The notes under the pieces: generated by a model | Database searches by the model: none | What the model saw: only the letters and a program-made list of their open reading frames with translations | Told to the model about the DNA's origin: nothing | Shown: piece after piece, positions 41,284-48,853 of the stretch | How the letters are laid out: every line of letters begins with the position of its first letter | How positions within the stretch are numbered: the first letter of the stretch is position 1 | Assembly (NCBI RefSeq): GCF_007860125.1 | Contig: NZ_SJPW01000005.1 | Location: 246,065 to 310,064 of the forward strand | DNA length: 64,000 bases | Source of the DNA: Rubripirellula tenax | GTDB taxonomy: Bacteria; Planctomycetota; Planctomycetia; Pirellulales; Pirellulaceae | Direction of reading: 5' to 3' | Program-made: the position numbers and the translations under genes

Positions 41284-41643
41284 TTATAGAGCCTCCTCGG
41301 AAACGCTCCAATCGGATTCCGCGTCGGTTAATCGCAGAACGTGAACGAAGTAAGCCGCCATGAAGTCTGCGAGTGCGGGCAACGAACCGTCCGCGCCATG
41401 AGAGAAGGTTACGAAAGTGTTCGGTTCCCACGACGCGATGTCAAGGAGAGGAACATCCGGAAGTGATGCGAGAGCCGATGCGGGATCATCCGCCGACGGA
41501 TACGCGAGATTGATGTGCTCCCACGTGATCTGCGCCCAACGGTCAGCACCCGCGGTTGACTGCAGGTTAACGCACCAATCGCCGAAACCGTCGGCAGTTT
41601 GGGAAATGGCACGTTCGATATGTCTAGCGATCCACGAAGCCAT
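41284..41643 (-). CDS. Cassette 76 gene, uncharacterised 119-aa protein
   Basis: Helical N-terminus (WIARHIERAISQTADGFGDW), WAQITWEHINLAYPSADDP in the middle and a helix ALADFMAAYFVHVLRL. ATG at 41643. Not recognised. Confidence 0.8.
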   Translation of the reverse strand: MASWIARHIERAISQTADGFGDWCVNLQSTAGADRWAQITWEHINLAYPSADDPASALASLPDVPLLDIASWEPNTFVTFSHGADGSLPALADFMAAYFVHVLRLTDAESDWSVSEEAL

Positions 41644-41654
41644 TTGCCTGTGAC

Positions 41655-41790
41655 CAACAACGGAAGGTTTTTACGACACCGCCCTAAACGAAGCGGTGGA
41701 GTTTGAATCACGAGAAATTGTACCAATGCCAGCGCCCGTTGCCTACCAACGAAGGTGTGCCGAAGGCCTAGCGTAAAAACCATGTTGGGC
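41655..41790 (-). repeat. attC of cassette 77 (class I)
   Basis: 136 bp; ends CAACAAC / GTTGGGC. Confidence 0.93.
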
Positions 41791-41800
41791 GACCGGTGAG

Positions 41801-42151
41801 CTATGGGTGCTTGAGCCCCAGATAGTTAACAGTATCGGCGAGCTGCGAATGATCGCGGAACCATTCGAGCAATTGACGAACGTTGCGTGGCGTGAACGCG
41901 GAAGCAGTGCCGAAGAGTGGACAACGCAATCGCCGCCAAGGTCCGGGTGGGTCACCATTCTTGATGACGAGGTGCGAAGTTGCCTCATCCTGCCCTAACT
42001 GATACGTGACAAGTAGCGATTTGTCGTCCTTGCAGATGTTCGCATGGAAGTACGTGCCCGGCGAAAATACCTCGTAGTCCTCGGCAACCCACCAAACGTA
42101 TGGGTCGCCATCGAAGTCGAAAGCGTTTCGGCCTTTCTTTGCGATGCCCAT
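41801..42151 (-). CDS. Cassette 77 gene, uncharacterised 116-aa protein, identical to cassette 69
   Basis: Second copy of the cassette 69 gene, in array position 2 from the attI end. ATG at 42151. Being near attI fits a recent insertion of a duplicate. Confidence 0.86.
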   Translation of the reverse strand: MGIAKKGRNAFDFDGDPYVWWVAEDYEVFSPGTYFHANICKDDKSLLVTYQLGQDEATSHLVIKNGDPPGPWRRLRCPLFGTASAFTPRNVRQLLEWFRDHSQLADTVNYLGLKHP

Positions 42152-42160
42152 GACTAGGTC

Positions 42161-42296
42161 GCCCAACGGAAGGTTTTTACGACACCGCCGTTACCGAAGC
42201 GGTGGAGTTTGAATCACGAAAGATCGTACCAATGCCAGCGCCCGTTGCCTACCAACGAAGGTGTGCCGAAGGCCTAGCGTAAAAACCATGTTAGGC
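42161..42296 (-). repeat. attC of cassette 78 (class I)
   Basis: 136 bp; ends GCCCAAC / GTTAGGC. Last attC before attI. Confidence 0.93.
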
Positions 42297-42341
42297 GACG
42301 CTGAGCTACCGAATCGCGTTCCAACGCGATTGGGCCGCAAG

Positions 42342-42593
42342 TCACGCACCCAAGATCGAACCATCGTCGGTCATGCGTTGATGCCGACCAACAGCGTTGT
42401 TGTATCGTGCGATAAACGCATCACGCAGCGGCCAGTCAACGAAGCAGGGGCGATGCATGCCAGAGTCAGAGAATCGCCAAAGCGGATCATCGGGATCAGC
42501 GATAAAGTGAGATGTACCAACGACGTCATCACCATCCGCGAGAATTTCGCCGCAGATTGAGCATTGAGTCTTGCCGCGAAAGATCAGAGCCAC
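42342..42593 (-). CDS. Cassette 78 gene, small Cys/His protein (83 aa), first in the array
   Basis: GTG at 42593 (MALIFRGKTQCSICGEILAD) fits a family that I recall beginning this way. CSICG plus the later MHRPCF suggests a treble-clef-type zinc site. The frame is open further upstream to an ATG at 42626 that lies in the attI-side sequence, so insertion at attI may supply an alternative start. About 45 nt between stop and attC 78 show nothing. Confidence 0.8.
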   Translation of the reverse strand: MALIFRGKTQCSICGEILADGDDVVGTSHFIADPDDPLWRFSDSGMHRPCFVDWPLRDAFIARYNNAVGRHQRMTDDGSILGA

Positions 42594-42617
42594 TCTGCCA
42601 CCACAATTGATTGAGTC

Positions 42618-42640
42618 GCCTAACATGACTTTATGCGACA
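42618..42640 (-). other. attI-like insertion site at the array head
   Basis: Read on minus, ...CATAAAGTCATGTTAGGCGAC: a GTTAGGC simple-site heptamer (42618-42624) marks where cassette 78 begins. The cassette side is complementary to the right end of attC 78 (GTTAGGCGAC). To the right there is no attC arm, only a short imperfect inverted repeat (GTCGC at 42616-42620, GCGAC at 42635-42639), as expected for an attI rather than an attC. Exact extent of attI unknown. Confidence 0.72.
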
Positions 42641-42915
42641 CCCCCCACCAAACTAGTGGGTGATGGGTTCGCTTGGGGGACTAAGGTTAGCATCTTTGGG
42701 AGGGAATGCAAAATTTTTGCCGTTTGCTTTTTTGATGTGGCCGATTCGACGAGGCTGGGGCGCTGAACTTGTTTGGTTTGCGCGTATTCGTTTCCGTCGC
42801 GCTGTGTGGAGCGTTGATGGTAGGGGCAATGTCGAGGTGGCTGCGGTTTCAGGCTATGGCGGTGGGGCCACCATTATTCGCGAACCTGAATTCACCGTCG
42901 TGCTTGGGCATGCTG
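42641..42915. other. Spacer between attI and integrase stop
   Basis: About 275 nt, no gene recognised. It should contain the rest of attI and perhaps an array promoter (minus strand), but I see no convincing -35/-10 pair. GCAAAATTTTTGC near 42708 is a small AT-rich palindrome next to a T/A run and could be the integrase terminator. Confidence 0.4.
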
Positions 42916-44388
42916 TTAGGGCGGAGAGTGCTTCGTCGCGGGGTTCGTTGGGTGGGCCGGCGTTGCGACTGCGGTTTGAGAGCTTGGGATGCTGGAAAGG
43001 CACAGCATGCGGCGGGTAATCAATTGCTGGATGATCTCATAAAATTCGGCTTCCTGGATTCTTGATACAACGGCTTGGCCAAGCCGGTTCGCGATTGGTT
43101 TCCATTGTTCAATCGGTGGGATCTCGATCGTGACGAGGCCTGGTCTGGGAGTATGTGCGACAATGCCGGTCAAGAATTCGCGGCGATTGCCGCGGATGAG
43201 CTCGATCGTAAATTGCGTTCGATGCTCGGCGCGATAGGTTGCGTCGCCCGTGCTTGGGTCACGGCGGTGGTGCAGCCTGAGGCGTCCTACCGTTGCCTTT
43301 GTCGTCGTTTGCGATCTTGGCTGCGATGATTCTGTGGTTGCATTATTGGGTTGGCGATGATGAAGTTGGTCCAGCGGGCTGGGGAAATTTGTTTGTTCTT
43401 TGGCGACATGCACATATAGAGTTGTTGTTTCTAAACGCACGTGACCAAGCACCTTTTGGATGCGGCGTATATCGCATCCTTGTTCAAAAGAGTGTGTGGC
43501 GAAAGCGTGGCGTAGCGAGTGTGGGGTGATCTGCTTTTTGAGTCCTCCGACCCGGCAAGCTCGTTGCAGGATGCGCTGAACCGTGCGAGGCGAAAGGTGC
43601 CGATTCGATTGGCTACGATGACCGGACTCGGTGCGAAAGATGAAGTCGGCTCCTTGCACGCTTGGCGTCGGCGACTTCCTGTTGGTGCCACTGGGTGAAA
43701 TCGTGTCGGCCGCCGATGGAGTCAACAAATCGCGGTATTGAATCGGAAGCTGGACGTGCCGGTCAGCGTTTCCCTTGCCTTGTTGGACAAAAATCTGTTG
43801 CCTATCAGCATCGATGTCGCACCATCGCAACCGCGTCACCTCGCTCACTCGCAGACCGGCGCCATACATCAATCCGATCAGCAACTTGTCTCGCCGCGAC
43901 GGGGCGGCGGCCAGCAGTGTACAGACTTCTTCGCGACTGCATACGACGAATCGTTGTCGTGGACGCCGCGGGGTTGCGAGACCTAGCGTAACGTCTCGGA
44001 AGCACATCTTGTCCCAAGTCGTACGTATCGCTGAGAGCGCAACCGATATCGATGACGCGCTCTGACCAGCATCGACTAGGTATTCCAGGTAACGCCTCAC
44101 ATGCTCGCGAGCAAGCAAGTGAGGCGCGCGTCCAAACCATCGCAGAAGGGATCTTACACTTGCTAGATAGGACTTGACCGTACGCCGAGTGTAGAACCGA
44201 ATTTTCATTTCTTGGTGCATGCGTTGCATGAAATGCATCGCGGACGGTTTTTCAATGTCCAACGCGATCACCGCAAGATGGTCGGTCAGGTGATCGACGA
44301 CCGGCCCGCAGGGCGCGTCACGCCCGGCGGCCAAACGATAGGGTTGCCCAGAAATGTATCGATGAATCGTTGCGTTTTTCGTCGCCAT
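42916..44388 (-). CDS. Tyrosine recombinase, probable atypical integron integrase (490 aa)
   Basis: Catalytic set complete: R180 (GAGLRVSEV), K205 (GKGNADR), H290-x-x-R293 (PHSLRHAFATH), H316 (LGH) and Y325 (TTLYVHV). An SAM-like N-terminal domain spans about 50-130. The end of the catalytic domain, SPLD (337-340), is IntI-like. However, the stretch between K205 and H290 lacks the extra 'patch' segment that marks IntI, and about 150 C-terminal residues are added. It reads toward the array, like the cassettes. ATG at 44388 has GAGGGAG 8 nt upstream (44397-44403). A XerC/D-type recombinase unrelated to the array is the alternative. Confidence 0.85.
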   Translation of the reverse strand: MATKNATIHRYISGQPYRLAAGRDAPCGPVVDHLTDHLAVIALDIEKPSAMHFMQRMHQEMKIRFYTRRTVKSYLASVRSLLRWFGRAPHLLAREHVRRYLEYLVDAGQSASSISVALSAIRTTWDKMCFRDVTLGLATPRRPRQRFVVCSREEVCTLLAAAPSRRDKLLIGLMYGAGLRVSEVTRLRWCDIDADRQQIFVQQGKGNADRHVQLPIQYRDLLTPSAADTISPSGTNRKSPTPSVQGADFIFRTESGHRSQSNRHLSPRTVQRILQRACRVGGLKKQITPHSLRHAFATHSFEQGCDIRRIQKVLGHVRLETTTLYVHVAKEQTNFPSPLDQLHHRQPNNATTESSQPRSQTTTKATVGRLRLHHRRDPSTGDATYRAEHRTQFTIELIRGNRREFLTGIVAHTPRPGLVTIEIPPIEQWKPIANRLGQAVVSRIQEAEFYEIIQQLITRRMLCLSSIPSSQTAVATPAHPTNPATKHSPP

Positions 44389-44733
44389 CGCAGTAACTCC
44401 CTCAACAGCGTGGATACCGTAAACGGGTGGTGGCTCGCCATGTTAGGCCGATCCAGCCCGGGCAATCACAGTGACGAATGGTGAAGTCAATTTCAATCAG
44501 ATTTGATAAAACGACACTTCGACCATTAGCTAGCACGACGGGTAGAGCTAGCAAAGAGCGCGCGATGGCAAACGCAAATCGTACTCACTGCTGGCCCTCA
44601 AACGAGCGAGGCCTGTTGAGTCTCGGCAATTTCGCTATTTGACTTTCAGCGCTGCGGCGCCGACTCTAACGAAGCCGAGACTCTGCTTCGGGTTGGATCC
44701 GACGCGAAAGGTTGAAGCACGGACGATGACTGA
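44389..44733. other. Intergenic region upstream of the integrase
   Basis: 345 nt. It holds the integrase ribosome binding site. On minus, TTGACT near 44486-44491 could be a -35 box but no good -10 follows. A plus-strand CCATGTTAGGCC (44438-44449) looks like an isolated core site. An inverted repeat GAGTCTCGGC (44618-44627) / GCCGAGACTC (44674-44683) lies downstream of the next operon and may be its terminator region. No gene seen. Confidence 0.45.
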
Positions 44734-47436
44734 CTACTCGGCCGTTTCTTCGTAGATCGGCAGGTGACGATAGTAGACTTCTAGGTTTAGCAGGTTCATT
44801 GTCGTGACGTACAAGCGGCCCGCGTGGACGCTCCATCGATCCGGCACCGGATTGATAGGATCCCAACTGCCTGCTTCGGCACCTTCGTTCAGTTGGCTTT
44901 CCAACAACACCGGGTTGAGCGATTGGTTCCAACGTTTCCAGTAGTCGCCGCCCATGTGGAACATCACTTGAGTCGCGTAGTACCAATAGTATGCGTCTCG
45001 TTGGGGCGATTTTGCGCTGCCCATTTGGGGCGGGTACTCTAGCAAGTACTCGGCCGCCGATTGCATCGCCGGCGTGTCACGTCGCCAACCGGCGTACATC
45101 CGCATCAACATGCCCACGGACGTCATGGTCGGTGTTGGCAAGCGTCCGTGGCGTTGGCTTGGCGTATCAGGCGCGTAGGGGTTGTATCGATAACGGTCTT
45201 CGCGATCGGGACTCTGTGCCAAATCCAACCATCGATTGATACCCTCATACGTTTTGGCCGAGACTTCTAAGCCGGACAGTTGACCACTCTTGAGCGCCAT
45301 CATCATCCATCCACTCACGCTGGTATCGCTGCTGACTTGCGGCACATAACGCCAACCACCGCGCGAACGATTCTGAGTTCCGGCGATGAAGTTCAAACAG
45401 CCCTGTGCGGGCTCCTTCAATTCCTCATCTTGCGTCATGCCATAGGCTTCACACATCGCAAGCGAAGCGATGCCGTGCGAGTAGAACGCGACGTTCTGGT
45501 CACTGAGCGGATCTTCGCTGCGAAACAAGTCGCCATTGGTGCGTTGATTGTCGATCAAGAACTTCAAACCAAGGCTAACCGTATCGGCGTACTGGTGTTC
45601 GAGGTGGGTGTAACCGGCGCCTTGAAAGGCGAGCAAACACAAACCCGTCGCCGCGGTATCACTTTTGAGAACGACTTCCGTGCCGTGACCTTGCAGCGAC
45701 CAACTGCCATCTTTGTTTTGGATACTGGCCAAGTACGCCAAGCCTCGTTCGATCGCCTCTTCCGTTGCCGGGCCGACCATGCCCGCCGGCGTTGGCACCT
45801 GACCGCCTTCGGTTCGCATGACGCGTCGGCTGAACGATTCGACGGCGGCGATCTTGCTGCCGACGGGGACGACGGGGCCGCCTACGTCGCGCCGTCGGCG
45901 CGATCCCGACGTCAGATCAACCGATGCGATCGAGAGGGCTTCGATCGAAGGAACAACGCCGGTGCTTCGACTGCGTAAATCGGCTAGTCCGATCGGCCCC
46001 TCTTCGATCGGTAAATCGATCGTCGGACCTGCCATCGACGACGCCGATAGCTCTCGAGTCGTATCGCGCGACGACGGGGAACGGGTCGGCATGGTCGAAA
46101 GGCTCCGTTCGCTGACTTCGGACGACGGCGACTCGACCGCCGAACGAATATCTGCAGTCGCGAAATCGCCGCTGGCGTCGGGGACGCCGGCCGGCGAAAA
46201 ACCGGTCGCCGGACCGCTCAGTCGAGATGCCCCGGAAGCCCGCATCGCATTGCCGGCGGTGACGTTGGGACCCCCCGCCGCGACAGCCAAGTCGTTTCCC
46301 GTGCGACGTTGGCCCGCCAAATCGTTTTCGGATGAACTGGTGGACGCAACCGAGGGCGTTTCACCGAGAGTCAATTGAGCACCGACGGCTTCGCCTTGAC
46401 GCGACAACGGTGACTCGACCGGCGAGATCATTCGATCCGCAGCATCCACCAACTTTGCAACAGCGACCGTCGGCGGCGCCGGCGCCGATCCGGCGGGCGT
46501 GGGTCGTCGCATTTCGGATCGATCGCGACGCTGGCGCATGACACCGGAATCCCCGACACGAGGCAACGCTTCGCTCCGCTGTCTTGCGCCGGCGAGTGCT
46601 GGCGCGTTTACGGAATTGGGCTTGGACGTGTCTGGCAACATCGCGGGCGAAGGAATTTGGCGTGTGACCTTCGTGGGCGAGCGGCGCGTCGGATTGTCGA
46701 CGGGTCGGTCCACACTTGCCGAATCGACTTCTGCCGCCATCGGAACATCCGGAACGACGGGCGAAGCAGCGGCAACGTCGACGTTCTCGGGCGCCGTAAT
46801 CGATCGACGCGCGAGCTTTGCCGGCGAATCGCTTGGCTGGGGCAACGATTCAGCGGGCTTCTCACGCTCGACCAAATGTTTCTGAATCGGCCGCTGAACG
46901 GGGTCTTTTAAGTTGGGCATCTCCAGCAGCGGTGCCGTGTGCTCGACCGGCGGCAATTGCCGCTGCTGTTGCGGGATCACCGGCGACGCGGTTTCTGTTT
47001 CCGTCGGTTTGGACCAATCGGGCTGTGTCGACCGAGTCTCAGATGTCTTGAACAAGTACTCCGGAACCGTCCGACGCACGGGCGAACGTTCCGGCTTCAC
47101 GCCGGTAAACGCATCTGGAAAATAGCGACTAAAAATGATCACGTTGACGGCCAGCGTCAACAGCATCAGGTGAACGAGTACGCTAAACAGAAACCCCAAC
47201 TGAATCGACTTGTGGACATAGTTGGATGCGATTCCACGTACAAACAAGTCTAACACTAACGCGACCAACGGCACCGCGATCACGTAAGTCCAAGCGTTGT
47301 ACTGCCACCGCTGGTCATCGAACGAAAACTGGCTGAGCACCAAATACAACACCAAAGTCGCAAGTGCTGCGATCGATAGATCCAGTGGCCACATTCGCTC
47401 GGTCGGCGCGTCCGATGCTTGGGTTACGGTGGTCAC
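44734..47436 (-). CDS. Membrane protein with prenyltransferase/squalene-oxidase-type repeats (900 aa)
   Basis: Three hydrophobic helices near the N-terminus (about residues 18-40, 48-67 and 78-105), a long Ser/Pro/Thr-rich linker to about 540, then an alpha/alpha-barrel-like repeat domain starting AIERGLAYLASIQNKDGSWS, with further 'G-x-x-FLI-x-x-Q' and 'GGWRYVPQ' repeats. Such domains occur in terpenoid cyclases and in many planctomycete envelope proteins; catalysis here is doubtful. Last gene of the TPR-ExbB-ExbD operon, with its start overlapping the exbD-like stop by 4 nt. Confidence 0.87.
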   Translation of the reverse strand: MTTVTQASDAPTERMWPLDLSIAALATLVLYLVLSQFSFDDQRWQYNAWTYVIAVPLVALVLDLFVRGIASNYVHKSIQLGFLFSVLVHLMLLTLAVNVIIFSRYFPDAFTGVKPERSPVRRTVPEYLFKTSETRSTQPDWSKPTETETASPVIPQQQRQLPPVEHTAPLLEMPNLKDPVQRPIQKHLVEREKPAESLPQPSDSPAKLARRSITAPENVDVAAASPVVPDVPMAAEVDSASVDRPVDNPTRRSPTKVTRQIPSPAMLPDTSKPNSVNAPALAGARQRSEALPRVGDSGVMRQRRDRSEMRRPTPAGSAPAPPTVAVAKLVDAADRMISPVESPLSRQGEAVGAQLTLGETPSVASTSSSENDLAGQRRTGNDLAVAAGGPNVTAGNAMRASGASRLSGPATGFSPAGVPDASGDFATADIRSAVESPSSEVSERSLSTMPTRSPSSRDTTRELSASSMAGPTIDLPIEEGPIGLADLRSRSTGVVPSIEALSIASVDLTSGSRRRRDVGGPVVPVGSKIAAVESFSRRVMRTEGGQVPTPAGMVGPATEEAIERGLAYLASIQNKDGSWSLQGHGTEVVLKSDTAATGLCLLAFQGAGYTHLEHQYADTVSLGLKFLIDNQRTNGDLFRSEDPLSDQNVAFYSHGIASLAMCEAYGMTQDEELKEPAQGCLNFIAGTQNRSRGGWRYVPQVSSDTSVSGWMMMALKSGQLSGLEVSAKTYEGINRWLDLAQSPDREDRYRYNPYAPDTPSQRHGRLPTPTMTSVGMLMRMYAGWRRDTPAMQSAAEYLLEYPPQMGSAKSPQRDAYYWYYATQVMFHMGGDYWKRWNQSLNPVLLESQLNEGAEAGSWDPINPVPDRWSVHAGRLYVTTMNLLNLEVYYRHLPIYEETAE

Positions 47437-47855
47437 GCGCCCGGCCCTTCTTGGGTTGTAACGCTATAGTCGGTGACGCCGGTTCGATTGCAGATGTCCA
47501 TCACGCTGACCACGGGCTGGAATGCCGTTTCGCGATCGGCACGGATCACGACCGTTTGATTGGTCGGATTGCTGGCAACCGCGCGTTCAAGCAGTCCCTG
47601 CAAACCCTCCAGCGACGTGACTTCGCCGCCAAGATAAATCACTCCTTCGGCATCGACGTCGATGATTACTTCACGCGGCTTGCCCGTCATCGGTACTGCG
47701 CTGGTTGCCGATGGCAGCACGATGTTCAAGCGTCGCTCCTCGTCTTCAAACTCGCTGGTCACCAAGAAGAAGATCAGCAGCAAGAAAACGACATCGATGA
47801 GCGGCGTCAAACTCAACGTGCTAGCGATATTGGAACGTTTGATTTCAACGGCCAT
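47433..47855 (-). CDS. ExbD/TolR family protein (140 aa)
   Basis: One membrane helix near the N-terminus, LTPLIDVVFLLLIFFLVTSE, with the conserved Asp (LIDVVF) that carries protons in ExbD/TolR. The periplasmic part ends in a typical strand-helix domain (TVVIRADRETAFQPVVSVMD). Partner of the upstream ExbB/TolQ-like protein, 3 nt away. Energises an envelope process through the proton gradient. Confidence 0.93.
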   Translation of the reverse strand: MAVEIKRSNIASTLSLTPLIDVVFLLLIFFLVTSEFEDEERRLNIVLPSATSAVPMTGKPREVIIDVDAEGVIYLGGEVTSLEGLQGLLERAVASNPTNQTVVIRADRETAFQPVVSVMDICNRTGVTDYSVTTQEGPGA

Positions 47856-47858
47856 CGA

Positions 47859-48809
47859 TTACCCCATCTTCGCTTCGTCGCGTGCCTTGCCGGATGTTCG
47901 GGGCGGCGGAGGTGGTGGCGGTGGATTACCTTGACCAAATGGCGCGTCCATTTTGGCCATCGTTCCGTCGGACAACATCTGGCGACGTCCGGCGAACCGA
48001 GCGATGCCGGGTGCAACGTTGAACGCCAATTGTTCGACACGGTGAAACAACTTGATCAAGCGATTCTCCAAATACAAGGCCAACATCGCCGCGGGAATCG
48101 CAACAACCAACCCGGCCAACGTCGTTACCAATGCCGTGTAGATGCCTTCGGACAATTGCTCGCTGCGACTACGATCGGCAGTCAACGTGGTCGATTCGTG
48201 GAACGCTACGATCATGCCCCAAACCGTTCCTAGCAAACCCATCAACGGCGTCGCGGCGGCCGCGAGCGTCAACCAACGGATGGGGGACGCGTGTTGGTCC
48301 GCTTCACGCTCGATCGCTTCGGTTGCGGCTCGCTCGATATCTGCGAGCGGCTGACCGGTCCGCTGCAACATCGCGTGAACGACGCGGGCGGCGGGTGACG
48401 GAAAGTCCAAACATGATTGATGCGCCAAGCTTGGATCGAATTGGTCCATCGGATCCAACATGGTTTCCAAGCGGACCTTCAACCGCGGCGGGATGATGCG
48501 TCGGCGGCGCAAACTGACAAACCGTTCGACCGCAAGAGCAACGACCAAGAAGCTCATGATGCCGATCGGGATCATGAACGCACCGCCACGCGAAATCAGC
48601 GTCAACAGATCGATGCCCGACGGCGTCGCATCCTCAGTCGCGGCGGCAACCGGCTGATCCGTCATGATCGACTCAATCTCGGCTGCGTCGATCTGGCCAA
48701 AGCCACCGTCGCCCCCTTGACCGAACACATCGTTCTGGCCCGACATCGCTAAGGAACCAAGGAAAACAAGTGCAACGATCGCGAAGCGGAATCCGATCCG
48801 ATTCTTCAT
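47859..48809 (-). CDS. MotA/TolQ/ExbB proton channel family protein (316 aa)
   Basis: ATG at 48809 starts a signal peptide, MKNRIGFRFAIVALVFLGSL; a GTG at 48857, overlapping the TPR stop by 4 nt, would add 16 residues. Three TolQ-type helices: FMIPIGIMSFLVVALAVERF, LTLAAAATPLMGLLGTVWGM (with the family T-x-x-G-L-L-G-T-V-x-G-M motif) and TTLAGLVVAIPAAMLALYL. Ends in a Gly/Pro run. Forms a proton channel with the ExbD-like protein. Confidence 0.92.
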   Translation of the reverse strand: MKNRIGFRFAIVALVFLGSLAMSGQNDVFGQGGDGGFGQIDAAEIESIMTDQPVAAATEDATPSGIDLLTLISRGGAFMIPIGIMSFLVVALAVERFVSLRRRRIIPPRLKVRLETMLDPMDQFDPSLAHQSCLDFPSPAARVVHAMLQRTGQPLADIERAATEAIEREADQHASPIRWLTLAAAATPLMGLLGTVWGMIVAFHESTTLTADRSRSEQLSEGIYTALVTTLAGLVVAIPAAMLALYLENRLIKLFHRVEQLAFNVAPGIARFAGRRQMLSDGTMAKMDAPFGQGNPPPPPPPPRTSGKARDEAKMG

Positions 48810-48853
48810 GATCACAGTCGTCGCGATGGTCGTGGTCGCGGTCTTGAAACAGA

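Noticed and set aside
1-42624. Regular repeats with spacers that could suggest a CRISPR array
   Set aside because: Repeat units are 136-208 bp with mirrored arms, the spaces are 250-750 bp and encode proteins, and no cas gene is present. All this fits attC sites.
42660-43019. Plus-strand 119-codon frame over the attI-integrase region
   Set aside because: It is antisense to the integrase C-terminus and Gly/Val-rich, with no family resemblance.
46000-47400. Long plus-strand frames antisense to the 900-aa gene
   Set aside because: They are shadows of the Ser/Pro/Arg-rich linker on the other strand, as is common in GC-rich coding DNA.
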